Below, piece by piece: positions 5,101 to 12,309 of a stretch of 12,309 bases of DNA (positions are counted from its first letter, which is position 1; each line of letters starts with the position of its first letter). The translations under genes and the position numbers were made by a program. The DNA comes from Candidatus Thorarchaeota archaeon. GTDB lineage: Archaea > Asgardarchaeota > Thorarchaeia > Thorarchaeales > Thorarchaeaceae. Where the stretch lies: NCBI GenBank assembly GCA_016839245.1, contig JAEOUN010000030.1, positions 1 to 12,309 of the forward strand, read 5' to 3'. Below the pieces are notes generated by a model that saw only the letters and a program-made list of their open reading frames with translations, did not search any database and was not told where the DNA came from.

Positions 5101-6450
5101 ATGAAACAGGAACTACTTGAGCTTGGTTCATATGTTACTGCGCACGCAGAGAGAAATGAAGCAGACCAGGTTGAGGTTTACATAGAATCAATTCGGAGAT
5201 TGGAGATAAAGATTGAGAAGGGTTTCATCCGACTTGCGTCTGAAAAACACGATTATGGTTGTGGAATTAGAGTAGCGATCGGAAATAGGCTTGGTCTATC
5301 CTATGTAACATCTCTTATAGAGTCAGACCTGGAGATGGCTACTCAGGATGCAATTAGAGCTGCAAAAGCTTCGGTACCGGATCCACATTTTAAATACTTT
5401 GCATCTGTCGAATCTTCCTATCCAAATGTGAAAGGACTATTCGATAAAAACTTGGGACAGATTGATTGTGAGCAAGCAATTGACATCATGAATCGTGCAA
5501 TACAATCTTCAAAAGAGATTTCAGGAAAAGAGCGTAATTTGGTTGAAGGTGGATTCATCTCTGAATCCAAGACAAGAGCCATCACTAACTCAAATGGGGT
5601 GAGTTGTATGAGCTCAGAGACAATGGCTGATTTGGAAATCTACTCTACAATTGGAATTGGCGATGAGAAGTGTTCAAGCGATAATAATCAATCTACTCGT
5701 GAGATTGGATCTATTGATCCCGAGAAAGTTGGCGCAACATCGGCACAGAACGCGCTCAATTTACGAGGAGCACAAACAGTGGATGGTGGCGATATGCCAC
5801 TGGTTCTTGCTCCGCGTGCTTTAGCTACGGTCTTGGGGCGTGGATTAGTTGATGCGCTTGATGCAAAAAATATTCAGGATGGTAATTCGTATTTGATAGA
5901 TTCATTAGGAAGCAAGGTTGCATCCTCGAAATTAGCGATTACTGATACTGGTGTACTACCTGCAGAACTTGGTTCAAGACCATTTGACGCAGAAGGATAT
6001 CCATCTCAGAGCACACCTCTAATCAGTTCAGGAATTCTACAGAACTATCTTCACAATTCGTATAGTAGTGCTAGAGATGATGTCGCTAATACAGGGAATG
6101 CGGCACGTAGTTCCTACAGATTAACTCCTCGCATTGCTGCATCTAACCTTCTCGTTGTATCCGGCACGTCATCTCTCGATGAGATGATTTCTGAGGTGAA
6201 CAAAGGTGTATTATGTACATACACTCACGACCGACCTAATTCAGTCACTGGAGAATTGAGTGCAATGATAATGGAAGGATTTCTTATTTCTAGAGGTGAA
6301 ATCAAACATGCGTTGAAAGGCACTCTATTTGGCACTACTCTGCAGGATCTTATGAGCAGGACTATCCTCATTGGAAACGATGTTGAGCGTAGAAGTCCAA
6401 TGATATCTCCATCGATCCTTGTTGAATCTGTGAAAATCACATCTGGATAG
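5101..6450 (+). CDS. TldE/PmbA-like partner of TldD
   Basis: A 449-residue paralogue of TldD lacking the HExxxH motif, as expected for the non-catalytic TldE/PmbA subunit that shapes the peptide channel. The N-terminal part (EADQVEVYIES, GCGIRVAIGNRLG) and the C-terminal part (HDRPNSVTGELSAMIMEGF, then GEIKHALKGT) match the family layout. It starts with no gap after the tldD stop, and AGGAGGTG at 5088-5095, inside the end of tldD, is 5 bases from the ATG. This implies one transcript and equal output of both subunits, as a heterodimer needs. The gene ends 2 bases from the stop of the reverse-strand remnant at 6453. Confidence 0.88.
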   Translation: MKQELLELGSYVTAHAERNEADQVEVYIESIRRLEIKIEKGFIRLASEKHDYGCGIRVAIGNRLGLSYVTSLIESDLEMATQDAIRAAKASVPDPHFKYFASVESSYPNVKGLFDKNLGQIDCEQAIDIMNRAIQSSKEISGKERNLVEGGFISESKTRAITNSNGVSCMSSETMADLEIYSTIGIGDEKCSSDNNQSTREIGSIDPEKVGATSAQNALNLRGAQTVDGGDMPLVLAPRALATVLGRGLVDALDAKNIQDGNSYLIDSLGSKVASSKLAITDTGVLPAELGSRPFDAEGYPSQSTPLISSGILQNYLHNSYSSARDDVANTGNAARSSYRLTPRIAASNLLVVSGTSSLDEMISEVNKGVLCTYTHDRPNSVTGELSAMIMEGFLISRGEIKHALKGTLFGTTLQDLMSRTILIGNDVERRSPMISPSILVESVKITSG

Positions 6451-6452
6451 AA

Positions 6453-6827
6453 TTAGATGGAAACATGTGAATCAAATACAAGCGCAACAATGGCAGATAT
6501 GCGAATTGTTGTCACCATGATAATAGAGAGAATCCCCACAATCACTGAAATTGACAGTGTTTCCAAGGGTAATCCGAAAATCTGTATTCCTACTGTACTC
6601 CAAAACACAATGACAAAAAAAGCAAGAACCCATAGCCAAAGTCTTGCCATCGAACTGTGAAGCGTTGCCGATAGATGTGTCTTCCACCAAGTAAGAGGTT
6701 TATCTATTCTTGTTGCAACAAGTTCTCCACTATCGACACTGAAGCTCACTCCTTTCAGAGCATCAACAGGAACTTGACCTAACATGTATGTTTTTTCAAT
6801 ATTCTTAACTTCAAGTACAGCTGACAT
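6453..6827 (-). pseudogene. Truncated MacB/LolD-type ABC ATPase N-terminus joined to a two-helix membrane tail
   Basis: The 124-codon frame starts like an ABC exporter ATPase of the MacB/LolD group: VLEVKNIEKTYMLG, then VDALKGVSFSVDSGELVA up to residue 38. In intact proteins the Walker A loop (GPSGSGKST) would follow at once. Here the sequence switches to TRIDKPLTWWKT and then two strongly hydrophobic helices (about 62-84 and 91-117). No Walker A, signature or Walker B remains, so it cannot bind ATP as an ABC domain. The simplest reading is an internal deletion joining the start of an ATPase gene to the end of a membrane protein gene, with the frame kept. The tail's family is not recognised. 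A TATA box in leaderless position suggests it may still be transcribed. Confidence 0.6.
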
Positions 6828-6850
6828 TATTTTCTACACTCGTTTGTAAT

Positions 6851-6858
6851 ATTATATA
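6851..6858 (-). promoter_or_regulatory. TATA box in leaderless position for the ABC remnant
   Basis: The reverse strand reads TATATAAT, about 24-31 bases upstream of the ATG at 6827. Transcription would begin at or very near the start codon, and no Shine-Dalgarno is present. This was probably the promoter of the original ABC ATPase gene. Confidence 0.5.
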
Positions 6859-7033
6859 GATGAAACACTTCTTGGCTGAAGTCAAACTGGTGAGTATATA
6901 GGGTTAGACCAAGAATTCACCAGAAACTCTCCCAAATCTCTCCCTAATCATTGACGTGAAATTCAAAGATAGTGATACAAGATTGTTCATTTTTTGAGAT
7001 GTTGTCGATATTTCTTCTGGTACACAGCTCAGT

Positions 7034-7040
7034 GTTTATA
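7034..7040 (+). promoter_or_regulatory. TATA-like box for the extradiol dioxygenase gene
   Basis: TTTATAG at 7034-7040 lies about 38 bases before the ATG at 7076, giving an expected leader of 10-15 bases. The rest of the interval 6864-7033 shows no gene; it has a weak possible pseudoknot at 6871-6923. Confidence 0.35.
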
Positions 7041-7075
7041 GGTTAAGACATCAACTCATTATTTCCTGATGCAAA

Positions 7076-7852
7076 ATGTCTGAGAGAATGCCCACAGTTT
7101 TTATTGGACATGGTTCGCCAATGAATGCCATAGAAGACAATGATTTTTCTAGAAAGTGGAGAGAGATTGCAGATACAATACCTCGCCCTAAAGCTATTCT
7201 TTGCATCTCTGCTCACTGGTATATTCCTGAACTGATGGTTGGCGCAACAAGCCGTCCTAAAACTATTCACGATTTCTGGGGATTTCCACAGAAATTGTAT
7301 GAGCAGCAATATCCAGCGCTAGGTGATCCTAATCTAGCGAAGATGATTTCCCTGTCGTTGAGAGATGTCCCTGTTCGTTTAGACAATTCTTGGGGACTTG
7401 ACCACGGTGCTTGGACAATTCTAATGCAAATGTATCCACAGGCTGATATTCCAGTTATCCAATTGAGTATAGATAATTCCAAACCACCGCAGTTTCATTA
7501 TGACCTAGGTCTAAAGCTGGCTTTCCTTCGAGATCAAGGTGTGCTTATTCTTGGAAGTGGGAATATAGTCCATAATCTTGCAGCTATGGATCCTAACATT
7601 GACTCTCCACCTTACAAATGGGCGACTGAATTTGAAAATGAGATTTTAGTTTGGTTACAAGCTAATAATGATAAATCCTTGATAAACTTCAAAGATTTGG
7701 GAAAAATTGCCAAACAGGCGCATCCATTCATAGATCACTACCTACCACTTCTCTATGCTAAAGGAGCTGCGGGTGATTACTTAAAGCTCACCATATTTAA
7801 TCAAAAGATCGTATATGGATCGATGTCGATGGCCTCCTTCATTTTTAGATAG
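7076..7852 (+). CDS. Class III extradiol dioxygenase, DODA/YgiD type
   Basis: A 258-residue cytoplasmic protein of the LigB superfamily, closest in pattern to 4,5-DOPA extradiol dioxygenase (YgiD). FIGHGSPMNAIE gives H12 and CISAHWY gives H47. LGSGNIVHNL gives H166, matching the catalytic-type histidine. HPFIDHYLPLLYAKGAAG gives H221, the third metal ligand. WGLDHGAW (107-113) is also conserved. Members open catechol-like rings next to the hydroxyls with a divalent metal and oxygen; in microbes without DOPA metabolism the true substrate is usually unknown. The ATG at 7076 is chosen; MPTVF four codons in (7088) is a possible alternative. No Shine-Dalgarno is seen. The gene looks monocistronic. 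Confidence 0.88.
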   Translation: MSERMPTVFIGHGSPMNAIEDNDFSRKWREIADTIPRPKAILCISAHWYIPELMVGATSRPKTIHDFWGFPQKLYEQQYPALGDPNLAKMISLSLRDVPVRLDNSWGLDHGAWTILMQMYPQADIPVIQLSIDNSKPPQFHYDLGLKLAFLRDQGVLILGSGNIVHNLAAMDPNIDSPPYKWATEFENEILVWLQANNDKSLINFKDLGKIAKQAHPFIDHYLPLLYAKGAAGDYLKLTIFNQKIVYGSMSMASFIFR

Positions 7853-7928
7853 GTTGTGGGTCAGAAATCATAATCTATTTGTGGTGAGTATTTATTCATG
7901 AATGAAGATTGAAAAAGAGGATGTTAGA

Positions 7929-8306
7929 ATGAATTATCAGAAATTGTTTTCATATTACTCTTTTATCATTGGTATCTCTATGATTGCTATGTGGACAGTT
8001 TTCATCTTGACAGGACAAGTTCCTGAATTGATGACTGAACCTGCACGGATTATTATGCATTTGGCTGCAGAATTTTCAACAGCTATATCTCTTCTTATTG
8101 GCGGATATGGTCTTATCCGTTCGAAAAGCTGGGGAAAACAATTCCACCAGTTCTCACTCGGGATGCTTATGTATACATTGATTGTGAGTCCTGGGTATTA
8201 TCTGAATCTTGGCGAGTTCGCGATGGTGGGGATGTTTGCAGTAATGTTGATTTTAACTCTGATTGTTCTCATCATTACATACATTGGATCTAAAAATATC
8301 TTATAG
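7929..8306 (+). CDS. Small integral membrane protein with four predicted helices
   Basis: I do not recognise the family. From the ATG at 7929 the protein has 125 residues and four hydrophobic segments, roughly 9-28, 41-62, 75-92 and 98-119. Short loops and a basic RSKSWGK loop between helices 2 and 3 suggest that loop faces the cytoplasm. GAGG at 7917-7920 lies 8 bases before this ATG. An upstream in-frame ATG at 7902 would add nine charged residues (MKIEKEDVR) and would place the Shine-Dalgarno inside the gene, so it is less likely. The gene lies 76 bases after the dioxygenase with its own TATA-like TATTTATT near 7889, so co-function with the dioxygenase is not implied. Confidence 0.7.
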   Translation: MNYQKLFSYYSFIIGISMIAMWTVFILTGQVPELMTEPARIIMHLAAEFSTAISLLIGGYGLIRSKSWGKQFHQFSLGMLMYTLIVSPGYYLNLGEFAMVGMFAVMLILTLIVLIITYIGSKNIL

Positions 8307-8330
8307 CAAAGTATTGTTTTGATAATTTCG

Positions 8331-8336
8331 TTTTTT
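8331..8336 (+). terminator. Oligo-T tract, possible archaeal terminator
   Basis: TTTTTT follows 25 bases after the stop of the small membrane protein gene, in a T-rich setting. Archaeal RNA polymerase often stops at such tracts without a hairpin. Weak support only. Confidence 0.3.
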
Positions 8337-8404
8337 CCATCATTATTATGAGATCAAAAATGAAGATAGATACAATTCACATTAGGATGAATTCTTTTCT
8401 GGCT

Positions 8405-8420
8405 TAAAGCTTTTTATAAT
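8405..8420 (+). promoter_or_regulatory. BRE/TATA promoter of the amino acid ABC transporter operon
   Basis: TAAAGC at 8405-8410 resembles a BRE and is followed by TTTTTATAAT (TATA core about 8413-8420). The expected transcription start is near 8442-8445, giving a leader of about 105 bases before the ATG at 8550. That is long compared with the other genes here. Confidence 0.45.
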
Positions 8421-8480
8421 TATAATGATTCATAAATCAGCTCGCTATTATTTCAAATCACTGTAAAGTAATTCAAAAAC

Positions 8481-8528
8481 CTTTTCAGGTGGAAAAGCGA
8501 ACGTTTCTGAGTGAATCTAGGGATTCGC
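8481..8528 (+). promoter_or_regulatory. Two-hairpin leader of the ABC transporter operon
   Basis: Hairpin 1: CTTTTC (8481-8486) and GAAAAG (8492-8497) with a 5-base loop. Hairpin 2: GTGAATC (8511-8517) and GATTCGC (8522-8528), seven pairs including one G-T, with loop TAGG. They sit just ahead of the Shine-Dalgarno (GGAGG at 8535-8539). This may tune translation, act as a binding site, or be chance; no known riboswitch class is recognised. Confidence 0.35.
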
Positions 8529-8549
8529 AAGTAAGGAGGAATTTGAAAA

Positions 8550-9347
8550 ATGTCATCAGGCGGTTCCGCTTCGGTAAGATTGATTGCCTTCCTGATAATT
8601 GGTATAGTCGTTGGTTTTGGTGTAGGTTACTTGACACCTACACTTGTTGCACCTGTTGACGATTATGATATGATTCAGGCTCGAGGAACTATCATTGTCG
8701 GAACTAACACAAATTGGCCGCCATTTGAGATATTCAATACTACCTCTAACCAATTAGAGGGATTTGATATTGATCTTGCAGAAATGGTTGCTGATTATCT
8801 AAATGTAACAGTTGAATGGATCGACATGGACTTCGATAATTTAGTTGGTGCATGTCAAGCGGGTACAATCGATATGATTGCATCAGCCACATTCATCACT
8901 AAAGCACGTTGTGATGTACTCCAACCATTGGTCTGGTACATCAGAACGAATGAAGTTATTGTGACCAAGGCTAATTCAACTCTTACCATTGAAGATCTGG
9001 AAGATCTTGTGGGATTGGATGTTGGTGTCCAGACTGGAACAGTGGAGGATGAAGAATTATCTGCTATCGAAGGTATGGAAACTACACTGACCCGATATCC
9101 TGTTGTTGAAACCATGTTTCAAGCATTAGATGCTGGCACACTAGACGCTGTATATGTTGACGAACCCATTGTTGGTCTTTATAGCTCCGTCTATAATGTA
9201 AAAATCATCTTTACAGTGACTGCACCACCTACTGCATTCTACATCAGATATGGCAGTGATAGACTCTCTGCAGCAATTAACAGTGCTATCGCTGATGGCT
9301 TTGCAGATGGTACAGTTGATGCACTAATAGCCAAATGGTTCGGGTGA
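8550..9347 (+). CDS. Polar amino acid ABC transporter, substrate-binding protein (SBP family 3)
   Basis: A 265-residue extracellular solute-binding protein tethered by an N-terminal hydrophobic helix (about 9-34); no lipobox cysteine follows it. The mature domain opens with GTIIVGTNTNWPPFE, typical of family 3, and continues with GFDIDLAEMVADYL. TKAR (117-120) places R120 where the ligand carboxylate-binding Arg lies, and VYVDEP (201-206) places D204 where an Asp often holds the ligand amino group. Both suggest an alpha-amino acid ligand. C102 and C121 could form a disulphide. A GGAGG lies 10 bases before the ATG. It is the first gene of a four-gene operon with two permeases and an ATPase. 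The specific amino acid cannot be read from the sequence. Confidence 0.9.
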   Translation: MSSGGSASVRLIAFLIIGIVVGFGVGYLTPTLVAPVDDYDMIQARGTIIVGTNTNWPPFEIFNTTSNQLEGFDIDLAEMVADYLNVTVEWIDMDFDNLVGACQAGTIDMIASATFITKARCDVLQPLVWYIRTNEVIVTKANSTLTIEDLEDLVGLDVGVQTGTVEDEELSAIEGMETTLTRYPVVETMFQALDAGTLDAVYVDEPIVGLYSSVYNVKIIFTVTAPPTAFYIRYGSDRLSAAINSAIADGFADGTVDALIAKWFG

Positions 9348-9353
9348 TATTAA

Positions 9354-10046
9354 GTGCAAGAGACTGAGAGTCTTCTAGACATACTCTATTTGATTGCTGT
9401 AAGAGGGCTCTCAACCACTCTTGCCATCACCCTTATTTCTTTAGCAGTTGGGTTTGTTGTTGGAACTGCATTGGCTCTAATGAGAGTTTATGGGCCGATT
9501 GAATTGCAATGGTTATCCATTGGATATGAGAAGATATTCAGAGCAATTCCATTACTCGTTCTTCTATTTATTTTTGGAGCTGCGCTACTAAGCTGGTTTA
9601 TGTGGGCTGGTTCCGTAGGAGCTGCACTATTCACAGCGGGTGTGTTTGCTCTAGCTTTGCGAAGTGCTGCTTATCAATCTGAAATATTCCGCGGAGCAAT
9701 AATGTCTGTTGATGTTGGTCAGATGTTGGCTGCTCAATCAATCGGAATGACTGATATGCAGGCAACTCGACACATTATCCTTCCTCAAGCACTTAGACTT
9801 TCCTTACCAGGTTGGACAAACGAATATGCAGTTGTTATTAAAGATACATCATTAGTAAGTGCGATAGGAGTGACTGAGATGTTATATCAAGCACAGGCCT
9901 TCACAAACACCTATCCTGCCCTCTTTCTTGGAATTATTCTAGTAATTTCGATAATCTATTTTGTATTCACCTATCCCATTACAAAATACGTGGGAGAGAG
10001 TATGACAGAGAAACTTCGGGAACTCGGACTTGGGGGTGGCAAATAA
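9354..10046 (+). CDS. Polar amino acid ABC transporter permease 1 (HisM/GlnP type)
   Basis: A 230-residue inner-membrane subunit with about five hydrophobic segments. [11 protein letters not shown] at 62-72 is the conserved post-helix motif (usually RGTPLLVQLF). The EAA loop that docks on the ATPase is [19 protein letters not shown] (122-140) followed by ILPQALR. The start is GTG at 9354, 6 bases after the binding-protein stop. GGTGA at 9343-9347, overlapping that stop, lies 6 bases away and can serve as Shine-Dalgarno. The end overlaps the ATPase gene by one base (TAATG). With the second permease it should form the membrane channel as a heterodimer. Confidence 0.9.
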   Translation: MQETESLLDILYLIAVRGLSTTLAITLISLAVGFVVGTALALMRVYGPIELQWLSIGYEKIFRAIPLLVLLFIFGAALLSWFMWAGSVGAALFTAGVFALALRSAAYQSEIFRGAIMSVDVGQMLAAQSIGMTDMQATRHIILPQALRLSLPGWTNEYAVVIKDTSLVSAIGVTEMLYQAQAFTNTYPALFLGIILVISIIYFVFTYPITKYVGESMTEKLRELGLGGGK

Positions 10047-10816
10047 TGACAAATGTCATCGAGGTACGTGATGTATGGAAAGCTTATGATAAACTTGAGG
10101 TATTAAAGGGAATATCGTTTGATGTAAGTGAGGGTGAAGTCAAAGTCATTTTCGGACCTTCTGGGTCGGGAAAAAGCACCCTACTAAGGATAATGAATAT
10201 GCTAACCCCTCCTGACAAAGGCGAGGTGCTTCTTCGTGGAGAGAGTCTGATGGATCCAAAGGTTGATCTCAGCAAACTCCGTTCACGAATTGGTTTTGTA
10301 TTTCAACAGTTTAACCTGTTTGCACATCTGAAAGCAATAGACAATGTAAGCATTGGTCCTCGACTTGTTCTTGGTAAGACAAAGGAAGAAGCACAGGATA
10401 TTGCTGAAAATGCTTTAGAAAAGGTTCGTATGGCTGATTGGAGTCATCATTATCCAGCACAGCTAAGTGGCGGACAGCAACAACGAATTGGGATTGCTAG
10501 GTCAATAGCCATGAATCCTGATGTTATTTTATTTGATGAACCTACCAGCGCATTGGACCCTGAACTAATTGGAGAGGTTCTCCAAGTCATGCTTGACATT
10601 GCAAAGGAAGGAACGACAATGATTGTCGTTACCCATGAAATGGGCTTTGCTCGAGCTGTCGCTGACGAGATGATCTTTATGGATCACGGTGTTGTACTGG
10701 AAACTGGAACTCCACAACATTTCTTTACTAATCCTCAATCGCAGAGAGCAATAGACTTTCTACATAAACTTGAGGTCTTATATGGAAAGACCGAAACTAC
10801 AGAGGAAGCATTGTAA
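10046..10816 (+). CDS. Polar amino acid ABC transporter ATP-binding protein (GlnQ/HisP type)
   Basis: A 256-residue cytoplasmic ATPase with all expected motifs: Walker [10 protein letters not shown] (37-45), Q-loop FVFQQFN (84-90), signature LSGGQQQR (140-147), Walker B ILFDEP (161-166), D-loop SALD (168-171) and switch histidine in VTHEM (H197). Length and motif order match GlnQ-type ATPases. The ATG overlaps the stop of permease 1 by one base, and a G-rich GGGGGTGG just upstream serves as ribosome binding site. It is expected to power uptake with both permeases as a homodimer. No C-terminal regulatory domain is seen. Confidence 0.95.
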   Translation: MTNVIEVRDVWKAYDKLEVLKGISFDVSEGEVKVIFGPSGSGKSTLLRIMNMLTPPDKGEVLLRGESLMDPKVDLSKLRSRIGFVFQQFNLFAHLKAIDNVSIGPRLVLGKTKEEAQDIAENALEKVRMADWSHHYPAQLSGGQQQRIGIARSIAMNPDVILFDEPTSALDPELIGEVLQVMLDIAKEGTTMIVVTHEMGFARAVADEMIFMDHGVVLETGTPQHFFTNPQSQRAIDFLHKLEVLYGKTETTEEAL

Positions 10817-10818
10817 AT

Positions 10819-10824
10819 GGAGGT
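10819..10824 (+). promoter_or_regulatory. Shine-Dalgarno that points to the CTG start of permease 2
   Basis: GGAGGT lies 6 bases upstream of CTG 10831 and 3 bases after the ATPase stop. No ATG, GTG or TTG in the permease frame lies within normal range of it. Confidence 0.6.
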
Positions 10825-10830
10825 ATTCAA

Positions 10831-11595
10831 CTGACCACTATATCACCAAATGAACTCTTTGGAATTCTTCAGATTGAAGAGTATTATCCTGATTTGGTCA
10901 GTGGATTCCTTATGTCGATGGGTTTGTACTTCTTTGCATTATTCTTTGGACTTGGTCTAGGTATATTGCTAGCAATTGGTAGACATTATGGTGGTCCTAT
11001 TGCTTCCAGAATTTCAACAGCATTTATTGAGTTCATGCGAGGTACACCACTATTGGCACAAATTCTAGGTGTTACAATCGTCCCCTATGTATTAAACGCT
11101 TGGCTTCAGTCAATGGGAATGACTCCCCTTGATATTTCATGGCGAATTACATTCCCAGATATCGCAGGTACTTCTCGAACAATTTTGAATACAACAATTC
11201 TTCTGTGTGCTTTGACTCTTGGATTAAATAGTGGAGCATACCAAGCAGAATTTTTCCGTGGATCGTTGGCTTCGCTATCAGCAGGACAAACGCTAGCAGC
11301 TCAATCAATTGGAATGACCAAGCGACAGGAAATCCGATATATTGCACTCCCCCAGAGTCTTAGACGTGCCATTCCTGCATGGTCTAATGAGGCAGTCTAC
11401 CTTCCAAAATACACAACAATTGCATATATGGTTGGAGTCCCAGAACTATTTGGTGCTGCCAAACTCGTTGTTGCACGAACTTATCAAGCACTACTTGTAT
11501 ATGCTCTTATCGCTGTGATTTTTCTAATTCTTATTACTTTTATCTCGTGGGTAATAGATACGATCTATAAACGAGTTAAGATACCTGGACTATAA
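10831..11595 (+). CDS. Polar amino acid ABC transporter permease 2, apparent CTG start
   Basis: A second HisM/GlnP-type permease. RGTPLLAQI and an EAA loop ([19 protein letters not shown], then LPQSLRRAIPAW) are clear, and the sequence is paralogous to permease 1. The first standard start in frame is TTG at 10894, which lies within the conserved pre-helix segment YYPDLVSGF and has no ribosome binding site. The frame is open upstream, and GGAGGT at 10819-10824 points to CTG at 10831 (gap 6), giving 254 residues with N-terminus (M)TTISPNELFGILQIEEYY. The only ATG nearby (10817) is in another frame and stops after five codons. I prefer the CTG start; a sequencing error is the alternative. It completes the importer operon. 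Confidence 0.88.
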   Translation: MTTISPNELFGILQIEEYYPDLVSGFLMSMGLYFFALFFGLGLGILLAIGRHYGGPIASRISTAFIEFMRGTPLLAQILGVTIVPYVLNAWLQSMGMTPLDISWRITFPDIAGTSRTILNTTILLCALTLGLNSGAYQAEFFRGSLASLSAGQTLAAQSIGMTKRQEIRYIALPQSLRRAIPAWSNEAVYLPKYTTIAYMVGVPELFGAAKLVVARTYQALLVYALIAVIFLILITFISWVIDTIYKRVKIPGL

Positions 11596-11749
11596 TGGAA
11601 TTGAGGCATGACTATCTTGGAATATTCAATTGCGAATTACTTGAGAATCTTCTCTGTAACATATTTGAGTTAACGAGTTCCCAATAATGGCTCTCGATTT
11701 TTAGTCAAGTACTAGTCGAATTGATACTTTTATTAGAATAGTATGAGAG

Positions 11750-11759
11750 TATTTTATTA
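11750..11759 (+). promoter_or_regulatory. TATA-like box upstream of the 3'-edge gene
   Basis: TATTTTATTA is centred about 26 bases before the TTG at 11781, so transcription would start at or next to the start codon. The interval 11596-11749 holds no gene that I can see; short T-tracts near 11698-11702 may end the ABC operon. Confidence 0.35.
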
Positions 11760-11780
11760 ATTTACTAATGGTGTTATGCA

Positions 11781-12309
11781 TTGCCAGACAGAGGGAGACA
11801 AGAATCGCTCAATGCAATTGAATCTGACATTATCAAGTCATTTGGTTGGGCAATTATGGAACTAGAAGAAACACTCTATCAGAGGTTCCTCCATCTGTCT
11901 GCGAGAAGGTCATTAATGAGTCGTGAAGATTTTCGAACACATCTCAGAGGGATGGAGGCAAAGGGTTGGATCTCTCCAATTCATCTTCATGGATTTAAAG
12001 GATACAAGAAGCTCATAGGTGAAGAAACTGCTGGAAAATCTCTCGAACCCAAGTTTCCAATTGATGAAATCCATCTAGCTCTTGGTAGTAAGAAGGCTTT
12101 ACCAAAGACCAAGTTGTCTGCAGCCACAAGAATTAGTCATGAATTAATGGATGATAGCGAAACCATAGGTAAGGCTATTCAAGTATCGTTGGAAGCATTG
12201 ATGCTACGAGAAACAGGACAAATACGTAAGGGTTTAGTTCATCAGCATATGAAGAACATGTTACATGCTCTCAATGACTCTGAAGATACCCTCTTTGAAT
12301 ACATAAGAA
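11781..12309 (+). CDS. Unrecognised protein, 5' part (runs off the window)
   Basis: An uninterrupted frame of 176 codons continues to the last base, so the 3' end is missing. The protein starts (M)PDRGRQESLNAIESDII, and a following segment runs LYQRFLHLSARRSLMSREDF, then HLRGMEAKGWISPI. The latter spacing (helix, helix, 'KGWI' turn) is reminiscent of a helix-turn-helix, but no family is recognised. The rest is hydrophilic and helix-rich with no membrane segment. The TTG at 11781 is chosen because a TATA-like box lies about 26 bases upstream and a weak GGTG at 11770-11773 lies 7 bases before it; a stop codon closes the frame at 11766-11768. ATG 11856 is a possible later start. Coding nature is well supported by length and composition; function is open. 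Confidence 0.65.
   Translation, partial: MPDRGRQESLNAIESDIIKSFGWAIMELEETLYQRFLHLSARRSLMSREDFRTHLRGMEAKGWISPIHLHGFKGYKKLIGEETAGKSLEPKFPIDEIHLALGSKKALPKTKLSAATRISHELMDDSETIGKAIQVSLEALMLRETGQIRKGLVHQHMKNMLHALNDSEDTLFEYIR

Noticed and set aside
6871..6923. Crossing inverted repeats (CTTGG/CCAAG and CTGGTGA/TCACCAG) that could form a pseudoknot
   Set aside because: Stems of 5 and 7 bp in about 50 bases of AT-rich DNA can arise by chance, and no gene or promoter uses them clearly.
1..12309. CRISPR array, toxin-antitoxin pair, defence island or biosynthetic gene cluster
   Set aside because: No regularly spaced repeats, no cas-like genes, no integrase or transposase, and no modification enzymes were seen. 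TldD/TldE alone do not make a RiPP cluster.

Overview
The window looks like chromosomal DNA of an uncultured, moderately AT-rich archaeon. Several genes are preceded by TATA-like boxes about 25 bases from a start codon with little or no leader. A tRNA-Cys-like sequence carries U73, and the ABC-transporter binding protein is membrane-anchored without a lipobox. The gene mix (TldD/TldE pair, winged-helix regulator, DUF3303-like protein) would fit an Asgard (Thorarchaeota-like) lineage, but that placement is inference and no lineage marker is present.

Layout. (1) 1-866: the 3' part of an MDR-family NAD(P)-dependent oxidoreductase, overlapping by four bases a C_GCAxxG_C_C redox-type protein. (2) 947-2298: a perfect hairpin, a tRNA-Cys-like gene with several broken tertiary positions, and a reverse-strand, doubly membrane-anchored nucleoside hydrolase. 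A second copy of the tRNA 3' end lies just beyond the hydrolase. The arrangement looks like the remains of an integration into a tRNA 3' end. (3) 2337-2636: a reverse-strand DUF3303-like protein with a strong Shine-Dalgarno that selects a TTG start. (4) 2731-2868: a possible 45-residue leaderless gene. (5) 2926-6450: a tightly coupled operon of a winged-helix regulator, TldD metallopeptidase and TldE/PmbA-like partner, preceded by a near-perfect palindrome that may be an autoregulatory operator. (6) 6453-6827: a reverse-strand remnant in which the first 40 or so residues of a MacB/LolD-type ABC ATPase run, just before Walker A, into a two-helix membrane tail. (7) 7076-7852: a DODA/YgiD-type extradiol dioxygenase, then a small four-helix membrane protein. 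(8) 8413-11595: a complete polar amino acid ABC importer in the order binding protein, permease, ATPase, permease, with a structured leader. The last permease apparently starts at CTG. (9) 11781-12309: the 5' part of an unrecognised gene that runs off the window.

How the genes work together. The importer genes form one complete uptake system for a polar amino acid. TldD and TldE together form a peptidase that acts on unfolded or leader-bearing peptides, here apparently under its own regulator. The nucleoside hydrolase probably works outside the cell, freeing bases and ribose for salvage. No complete mobile element, CRISPR array, defence locus or biosynthetic cluster was recognised. The most unusual region is the disrupted tRNA-Cys locus.
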